Source: Mycogone perniciosa (lineage: Eukaryota; Ascomycota; Sordariomycetes; Hypocreales; Hypocreaceae). Taken from it: 64,000 nucleotides of DNA. The translations under genes were made by a program, and so were the position numbers. The notes under the pieces were generated by a model. The model searched no databases, had not been told where the DNA came from, and saw only the letters and a program-made list of their open reading frames with translations. The stretch is from contig JAOALB010000201.1 of the NCBI GenBank assembly GCA_025331125.1, forward strand, positions 1-64,000, read 5' to 3'. Positions 57,739-64,000 of this stretch are shown here, piece by piece (within the stretch, counting starts at the first letter, position 1; each line of letters starts with the position of its first letter).

Positions 57739-58948
57739 GATAGGCGGATTATGGGGGACGAAATAGGATGGAGATGGACTAGATGAAAAAGGAAACAAGA
57801 TACGGGAGCGAGAAAGATGGAGAGGTCCATCTTATTATTTAACTTCTCCTTCGGCAAAATAGACGTCAATCACATGCTAGCTGGCTGTGAGACAAAGGCC
57901 ATTGTGGTAGTAGTACTACTACTTCGTACCTCGCCCTCCAGACGAGTGCAAGGGGCACGGAAGCCGCACAACTAACTCCGGATTCTCCCCCACAAAATCA
58001 TGCAGAGGCTTGTGGAGGTAAGCCGCCAGCTTGGCTATGCACTCATATTATGCTTAGCTGCAGAAACCTAGATACTCCGTAGCACTACGGAGGACAGAGC
58101 ACTTTGTACTACTACTAGGTAGTACTATGTCAAAGTCTACGAAGTATATAGTCTCCAACGACGGCTGTCCGGTTAGTGCAGACAGGTAGCCCTCCATACA
58201 AACTTCTATGACCCGGTACATCGCTGCTCCAGGAGCTTTTGCCGCCGCATTCATGCACGTGAAAAAGAAAACGGAGCTGCACTGATGTCATGGGACCCCA
58301 GTGAATCCGCAGTGGGGAAATGCCGAGGTTCGTTCTGTCAACAACCGCAACCTGCTGCCAGTCAGAAGGCCAGTCAGAAGGCCAGCATTGCCAAACAATC
58401 CGCGGAGCACACCGAACTCCCCCCTGAAGGCTTTCTAGAAGTGGTGCGAGCTCCGAAATCGTGCGTCTCAGATTCTCAGCGTCAGGTGACCGGCTCAGTC
58501 TGGCTTCGGCTGTCAACCCACCGAGCATACATACCTACAACTGCATGTGTGTGTGTGTGTAATAGTATTAGTAGCATTTTGATTCCGTCGAAAACGGACA
58601 TCTACCTGCACATGCTTCCCCTAGACCCTTCCTTCTGCAGCACTTTGCCTGGTTAACTCAGTAACGGTAACACGGACCTGCATGAGGACCTTGAAGGGTC
58701 ATAGTGGAACGAGGCTCGTCTTGTCTCGTCTCTTTCACAAGTGGAAGGATTCTCCTGGGCCGATTTTCAATTTCATAGTACATAGTAGTACGAGTAGTAA
58801 GTAGTAAAATGCATACCGATCCCAATACCGAGACCTTGCCACGCGCCAGAAACTCCTTGTGTCCCGTAGCTAAATCATGTGAACTATCCAGCTGTAATGT
58901 CCCTTCCAATGCTCTATTTTATCGGTACAATTCTCCCCAATTGCTCGA
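57739..58948. other. Promoter side of the b5-dehydrogenase and 3' side of FEN1
   Basis: No gene seen. A nonamer copy at 58073-58081 with neighbouring partial copies, (TGTG)n near 58546-58560 and two tandem copies of a CCAGTCAGAAGG unit near 58359-58382. Confidence 0.4.
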
Positions 58949-60254
58949 CTATGCCGTGCCGCGAGGCTTTGCCTTGGCCGCGGCCTTTTCCTTCTTCTCC
59001 TGCTTCAGCTTTTTCTTCTTTTCCTCATTCTTCTCGTCCAACTTGCGCTTATGCGCCGCCCGCTCTGCCTCGGTCTTGGGCACGGGTTTGAAAAATCCTT
59101 CCAATCGCGCTTGCTGGGAGCTCTTTAGGTTTTTCTCGAGTCTTGCGCCTGCACTGCGAACGCGGTCCTCTGAAAACCCCTTCTCTGTGACAAGGAATTG
59201 GACGAGTCCCTCCATATCCGGCTTCTCCCACTTAAAGTCACACAGGGGATCGTCGGCCTGTCGGACATCAGGGCGGAAGAAGAGTTCGCGGGCATCTTGA
59301 TATGGCCAGTCCTCCGGCAATGTGTACTTCTTTTTGGAATCCTTTTCAAAGGCTTCGACGACCTTTTCCAGAGAGCCGTACTCTCGAATAAGCTTCAGGG
59401 CTGTGGTGGGACCGACCTTCGGGACAGGGTCGAGATAATCGCAGCCAAGGAGGATACAAAGGTCGACAAACTAAGACTGGCATTGTCAGCAAGCTGCCGA
59501 GGAACAGTAATATGGGTCATGGGTACATACCTGTTCGCGCTCCATGTTCAGGCCCTCCAGGACCTTGTCAAGACGGATTTCCTGGATAGGCTCCTTTCTC
59601 TGCTCGCTAAAGGTAAGATGGCGCAGCAAAATCGGCGTATTGAAGCAGAGTGTATCCATGTCCTCACTCGCCGCCGCAAACACCTTCCCAGCCCTCGCCA
59701 ACACCGCGCACTGCGCCTCAGCCTCTGTCGGCGCAATGATGAAGGGGATGCCCATCAGCTTAAGTAGGCGCTGGCACTCAGCGTTATGCTCCCGAGTTAC
59801 TCGGACCGTCCGCCTAGAGAACTTCTCGATGTCCTCGGCCGTTCCCGTCTCCTTGGCCTCCTCGAGGCCCTCGGTGGCTTCTTGCTTGCGCTGGAATCGC
59901 TTCGCCAGCTCTCCCGACTTGAGCTTCGGTGGCGCGCCATCGAACACGTAGAGTGGCTTGATACCATTGTCGACCATGCGCAGGGTGCGATAGAACATTC
60001 CCATCAGGTGCGACGTCGTCTCGCCGCTGTCGTTCGTAAGCTGCTGTCCATCAGACCGGACGGCGATCAAAAAGCTGTAAATGCTCATAGACGCATCCTA
60101 GTTCCCCCTTTGGTCAGTTGAAAAGTGCCAATGAGGGGGGATGGTGTGGACGTACAATAGCAACTTTGCGACCAAATTGATTTTTGATCTCACTCTCTTT
60201 AATAGCATCCGGAGCCTCCTCCTTGATGATCTGGAAGAGCTGTTTAATACCCAT
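58949..60254 (-). CDS. Flap endonuclease 1 (FEN1/Rad27)
   Basis: Structure-specific 5' nuclease that removes flaps in Okazaki fragment maturation and long-patch repair. Exons are 60156-60254, 59531-60097 and 58949-59470, giving 395 residues. Introns are 57 and 59 nt. Catalytic acidic residues are all present: Asp34 in AIDASMSIYSF, Asp86 in YVFDGAPPKLKSGEL, the two Glu of PTEAEAQCAVL, the two Asp of SEDMDTLCF and the Asp of LLGCDYLDPVPKVG. The helix-hairpin-helix follows that site. The PCNA-binding PIP box is QARLEGFFKP near residue 342, then a Lys-rich tail ends in KAKPRGTA. The start MGIKQLFQIIKEEAPDAIKE is the Pezizomycotina form. A tandem CGCGCCTTTT element sits 137-156 nt upstream. Confidence 0.97.
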
Positions 60255-61077
60255 GGTTGCAGATGTATTTTGGCAACAATTAATGTCTCTCTGCAATAAT
60301 GGGGAGATGAAAGCAGGAAAGATGGCAGAGTCGAGTGGCAGAGAAGAGTGTGGATTTCACGAGGTGCGACGCGCACTCAAAAGTGAATGACGCGCCTTTT
60401 CGCGCCTTTTGAACCAGGGATCTTAAGTGGTTCCCGCTTTTCCTCAGGCAGCGCGTCAGCTGCCATTGGATAGTATTAGTACTCATAGCGCTCAATGTAT
60501 GGACCAGCAGACGACATATGGCAAATAAAGTATATTTAGAAGTAATAGGTATTCCAATGATAGTCACATTTACACTCGAAATGTCTCGATGGTCATCATC
60601 CCGCGCCGAGGCAATTCACCCCCAACTGCCAACAAACAGAATATAGCAGAAGATATGGCACTCAGGTCGGGGAGAGCAAATGCTCAAATCACAAAAAGTG
60701 TTTCCCTTCCCCTTCCCGCCCCGTTGTTGATGCCATCGAGTATGATGTTGATATACCGCTCGGAATACAGAGCAGTCAAGGATGAATCTCGCCTTGCGCT
60801 CCACCTTGCCGTGCGGAAAGGTGCTTCTCTAATCAGAAGCTCCGTCAATAGATGATGGTTTCACGAATGCACAAAACACATCAAGATAGGCAAGCTGGGC
60901 CTCACGTCAAGTCTGAAATTCACCCATGGGAGGGGCACTTGACGTGCTTCTGGCCCCTGAACTTCATATTAATTCGGGGTATCGTACACCGTGCCATCCT
61001 AGCACGTCCCAACGCCATCATACATCGATCGATATTGCCGGAAGATCCTGTTTTCGTCAGCTACCCAAAGAGCCTTC
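60255..61077. other. FEN1 promoter and 3' flank of the WD40-like gene
   Basis: FEN1 upstream sequence with the decamer pair. No CDS supportable on either strand. Confidence 0.45.
60391..60410 (-). promoter_or_regulatory. Candidate G1/S element upstream of FEN1, tandem decamer
   Basis: Two adjacent copies of CGCGCCTTTT on the plus strand, which read AAAAGGCGCG twice on the FEN1 strand and contain CGCGAAAA at their junction. This matches the SCB/E2F-type core (CGCGAAA, GGCGCG) known to drive S-phase genes. Distance to the start codon is 137-156 nt. Function is inferred. Confidence 0.4.
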
Positions 61078-63288
61078 TCAGTCTTCTTCAAAGAACACCT
61101 TCTTCCTTCCGCTTCCTCGATTATCCTCCAAACTTGTCAAAGCTTGATCAATCTCCAGAATATCGAGCATTTCAGCCTCAACGTCTCGGCTTGTCAGGTC
61201 TGCACTAGCATCTGCTGCCGCACTCAATGTATTGGCGAAATCGAATCCAACACGTTGCCGAGGTTGCAACAGTAGCGTGTCATCTGTTGTATCCGCAGCT
61301 CCAGTGTCATTCTGGTCATTTGATGACTTCAACCTCAACGTTCCCGGTTTAACCGTACTTAGGTTGAAAGACAGGCTGGTTGACCGATCCTGCTTCCCGT
61401 GGACAATGATTGCTTCTGACTTCTCCCCTCTGGAGAAGAGTCGTTTGCGGCGGCTAGTGACAACGTCACCAATCTTCCTTCCAGGACCATCCTCTCCCTC
61501 CCGCACGATGACAATTCTCGACTCTCCTCGAATCAGAACATCCACCGGGAGACCACCATCATCAGAGGCGTTCTCGCCGTTTCTTGATGGAGCTGTAATG
61601 AGGCCGACGCCACAGCATCGCTCCCCCAGAAGTCCAGTAGACAGGTCAAGAAGCTTCAGCATTCTGGTGGGCTGCGCTCCACTAAACAAGTTGACACCGC
61701 CACCAGCCCCCCTTCGAAGCTGCGAGTCCCAAAATCTCACAACCCCCGGAATGACGCAGACGTGCTCCAACCCCCCTACCCAAAGGACAACACTCTCATC
61801 CTGGAGTGTCTTTCCAGCAGAAGGTAGTGCCAGAACCTTAACACCGCCATGAACAGTAGCCAGACGATCAAAGGTAGTAAGCGAGCTGAGAGATGCAGTG
61901 GCCTGTTTGCGGGTATGTGGTGTCATAGGTGCGAATTCACCAGCGTGATTTTCTTTCTGATGTGTGGCAACACTTCGCAACGAACTTGTCCCTTCAACAT
62001 ACCCGGAGATGCTAAAAGCCATCAATGCAGCTCCCTGAACTCCGGACTTTAGTTTATTTGAAATTGCAGCCCCTGACTGAAGAGGGCCGGTACCATCCAC
62101 ATCCCAGATTCCCCACATACCATCTGCCAGAAGTGCGAAGACGGCACGGCCATGAGCTATCCATGCAGCATCAAGTATTGGTTTTCTCGAAGCCGATGGT
62201 CTAGCAAATGGCTGATATAGTGAAAGTAGCCAAGATCCTTGTGCGGGAAAGTTGCCGGTAGCATCCGATTCAGGTGGCAACGAAGGTAGAGAAAAGTCAT
62301 ATATCCTGACAGCGTGTGGCGATGAGACGGCGAGGAGTTGCGTGGTGTGGGTTGGGCTGAATGAAATGCTTGTAAGGGGGGCCGGTAAGTACTCTGTTTG
62401 AAATGGTTCGACAAGCCCACCAGGAGCAGCCTTGGGATCCAATGAAACATCCCAGAGACGCAAAACGCCAGAGGCTTGTCGAGAGTAAGCAGCTACCACA
62501 GCCCTCGCTGGCCTGCCCTGCTCAGAAAGCTTTGGAAGGACCAAGCTTATGGCCAAGCCCTCACTGTGTTTTGTCTGTCCACCCAGAAGAAATAGTGACT
62601 CGCCCCAGGACCCAGAACCAGCCTTTCCAGCCAACAGATCAGCTCTCAACTCGGGTCTCGCCTTGCTTTCCGGTGATGGTGGCGTCAATGGTAGAGTAAT
62701 CAGATAGACGTCATTTGTGACGCATGATACCGCAAAGACCATCTTTTCAGATAGTATTGCCGCACCACCAGATCCTGCCTCACTGGCTGGGCTGGGTGCC
62801 AATGGCATCACCGCCACATTTAACACCGCCGTTCCAAGAGTCAGGTCCAGCGTCTGGATAATTTCGGGATAGGGGATTTTTTCGGCAACATCCTCGAACT
62901 CAGGCTTGTCGACGTACTTTGGCGCTGCTTGTGTCTTTGCGGGAGGTTCGTCATCGTCCGAATCGATGATCATGATGGCGTCTTCAGTACTCCCGTTTCG
63001 CTTGTCCTTTGGCGGTGATGGCGGTTGCGCTTTCGGAGCCTTGAACCGACAGCCGCCTCGCCATACCAGAGTGACGCCATTATCATGCCCGTAGATTAGG
63101 ATAGTAGCACCTTGGGGGGATTGGACGGGGTAGGTCTGAACATCGTGTACCCGGCGTGAGAGGTTATACCTGGAGTATCCGTGTTAACTCGACTCTACGT
63201 GTAAAGCTAGTTGGCTGGATTCGTAAACTCACGTGAATTGGGTATTCTGTGCCGTCCGACGTATTCTCGGCGTGGTTGTCGATACCAT
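61078..63288 (-). CDS. WD40-like nuclear pore candidate (Nup37-type)
   Basis: Exons are 63233-63288 and 61078-63169, giving 715 residues. The 62-nt intron (GTGAGT to CTCCAG) splits a Thr codon and joins NTQF to TYNLSRRVHDVQTYPVQSP. N-terminal part: ATILIYGHDNGVTLVWRGGC, an acidic MIIDSDDDEPP linker, then LDLTLGTAVLNVAVMPLAP. Degenerate WD/beta-propeller repeats follow (ASGVLRLWDVSLDP, LTSISFSPTHTTQLLAVSSP, DGMWGIWDVDGTGPLQ). The C-terminal 150 residues are disordered and acidic. Length and block order agree with my memory of the large fungal Nup37 orthologues, but this is not verified, so I leave the symbol empty. A WD40 scaffold protein is sure; the nuclear pore role is a guess. Confidence 0.75.
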
Positions 63289-63712
63289 GCTGAGGGAAAC
63301 AAAGGTGCTGGGCACCTGGGCGATAAAAAGAAGAGGTTTTACGGAGCTCGAGTAATTCACGCCTTTGGACCTTGAATCACGATCTGTACTCCGTCGTTAG
63401 GGGGTATTGAAAGAAGGCGGTTCACCCAATGTGGTTCGGCACTCAGGATTGATGCGTCAGCTCGTTTGGGAACTTTTCTCGACGCGACACGACCGAGAGG
63501 GATATCGAAGCTCCCCCAAAAAAAGACCAACCACGTGACTTTTCGGCATCCTGTCCGACTACTCGTACGCTCACGACCTACCCTGAACCAGCCGATAATT
63601 TTGATGTGTCATATTGATATATTGGTTTGGCATTTGTAATAGAATTCCCGAGTCATTTTCCCAGCGTTATGCCATTGTTCCTGTAACACTCAAATTCCAC
63701 TGTAGGTAATAC
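63289..63712. other. Upstream region of the WD40-like gene
   Basis: Contains CCACGTGACTT at about 63531-63541, a CACGTG-core site about 245 nt upstream of the start codon. No gene seen. Confidence 0.4.
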
Positions 63713-64000
63713 CTAGCCGCCGTAGGCATGCTCATAGAAGAGTTCATCCCACGGCCTATACGGCTCCACCCAGGTCGTGTTATAAAAGCCATGTCCATCT
63801 CTCCACTCCTCATACATCGAGCCATTAACCCAGAACTGGCCCGGAGAAATCTGGAATTCCACTTGGCCCCAGATATTCCAGTGTGACCTCCTGCAAATCG
63901 TCTGATTGATAGTCGCCCTCCCATAGATCCTCGGCCAGCCCTCCAACTTCACCCAACCGGTCATGCCCAATCCACAAACGTCGTTTATCGCCCTCTCACC
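63713..64000 (-). CDS. C-terminal part of an unrecognised Trp/Tyr-rich protein (runs off the window)
   Basis: The last 95 codons of an open frame that continues past the right edge. It is unusually rich in Trp, Tyr and Gly (WVKLEGWPRIYGRATINQ, HWNIWGQVEF, FWVNGSMYEEWRD, WVEPYRPWDEL) and ends FYEHAYGG. Three N-glycosylation sequons (NQT, NGS, NTT) lie within 60 residues, which favours a secreted or cell-wall protein (inference). No family is recognised. The start and any introns lie outside the window. Confidence 0.5.
   Translation of the reverse strand, partial: GERAINDVCGLGMTGWVKLEGWPRIYGRATINQTICRRSHWNIWGQVEFQISPGQFWVNGSMYEEWRDGHGFYNTTWVEPYRPWDELFYEHAYGG

Larger units (their letters stand above)
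1710..58081. repeat. Dispersed intergenic nonamer TACGGAGTA / TACTCCGTA, 25 copies
   Basis: Exact copies found by reading start at 1710, 2985, 3631, 4162, 9652, 11855, 16233, 21334, 21895, 22198, 22588, 24419, 24693, 24730, 25172, 25493, 25783, 28072, 32510, 32876, 42662, 45738, 45882, 52203 and 58073. All lie outside coding exons. A related form TACGAAGTA/TACTTCGTA often abuts it, giving composites such as TACGGAGTACGAAGTAC at 25172. Under equal base use a given nonamer is expected about 0.5 times on both strands of 64 kb. Confidence 0.85.

Noticed and set aside
61232..61852. 206-codon plus-strand frame
   Set aside because: Antisense shadow of the WD40-like gene.

Overview
The window is nuclear DNA of a filamentous ascomycete, most likely a sordariomycete and perhaps a hypocrealean (lineage is inference). 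The evidence is short GT..AG introns of about 54-211 nt with CTAAC/CTGAC branch sites, pyrimidine-rich leaders, and Pezizomycotina-type genes (WOPR regulator, LrgA-LrgB fusion, cytochrome b5-acyl-CoA dehydrogenase fusion, fungal FEN1, Coa6, Cft2). I resolved about 20 protein genes and two intron-containing tRNA genes. Exon borders were placed by eye from splice signals and frame continuity, and the total length is a multiple of three in every complete multi-exon gene.

Left part (1-20.4 kb): a poly-C run cuts off a mitochondrial glutaryl-CoA dehydrogenase. Next come an unrecognised two-exon gene, the PI4P 5-kinase Mss4, tRNA-Ala, the divergent pair Coa6 (cytochrome oxidase assembly) and Sys1 (Golgi), the CPSF100 homologue Cft2, tRNA-Lys, and a Pac2-type WOPR transcription factor with about 2 kb of pyrimidine-rich upstream sequence.

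Middle (20.4-29.6 kb): a 9 kb gene-free stretch, AT-rich in its right half, with microsatellites and the highest density of a dispersed nonamer, TACGGAGTA. I located 25 exact copies of this motif in the window and none inside a coding exon.

Right part (29.6-64 kb): mitochondrial AsnRS, a microbial-type PARG-like hydrolase, COPII Sec24, histone H1 with two micro-exons, a proline-rich protein, a small CxxC protein, an LrgA-LrgB membrane protein, then a head-to-tail minus-strand run of Dhh1 helicase, cytochrome b5-acyl-CoA dehydrogenase, FEN1, a WD40-like Nup37 candidate, and the C-terminus of a Trp-rich glycoprotein candidate at the edge.

The genes are mostly housekeeping (lipid signalling, RNA 3' processing and decay, COPII traffic, chromatin, replication, mitochondrial metabolism and translation) and do not form a cluster with one function. 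No secondary-metabolite cluster, intact transposon, CRISPR array or rRNA was seen. The most unusual signal is the intergenic TACGGAGTA / TACGAAGTA motif family.
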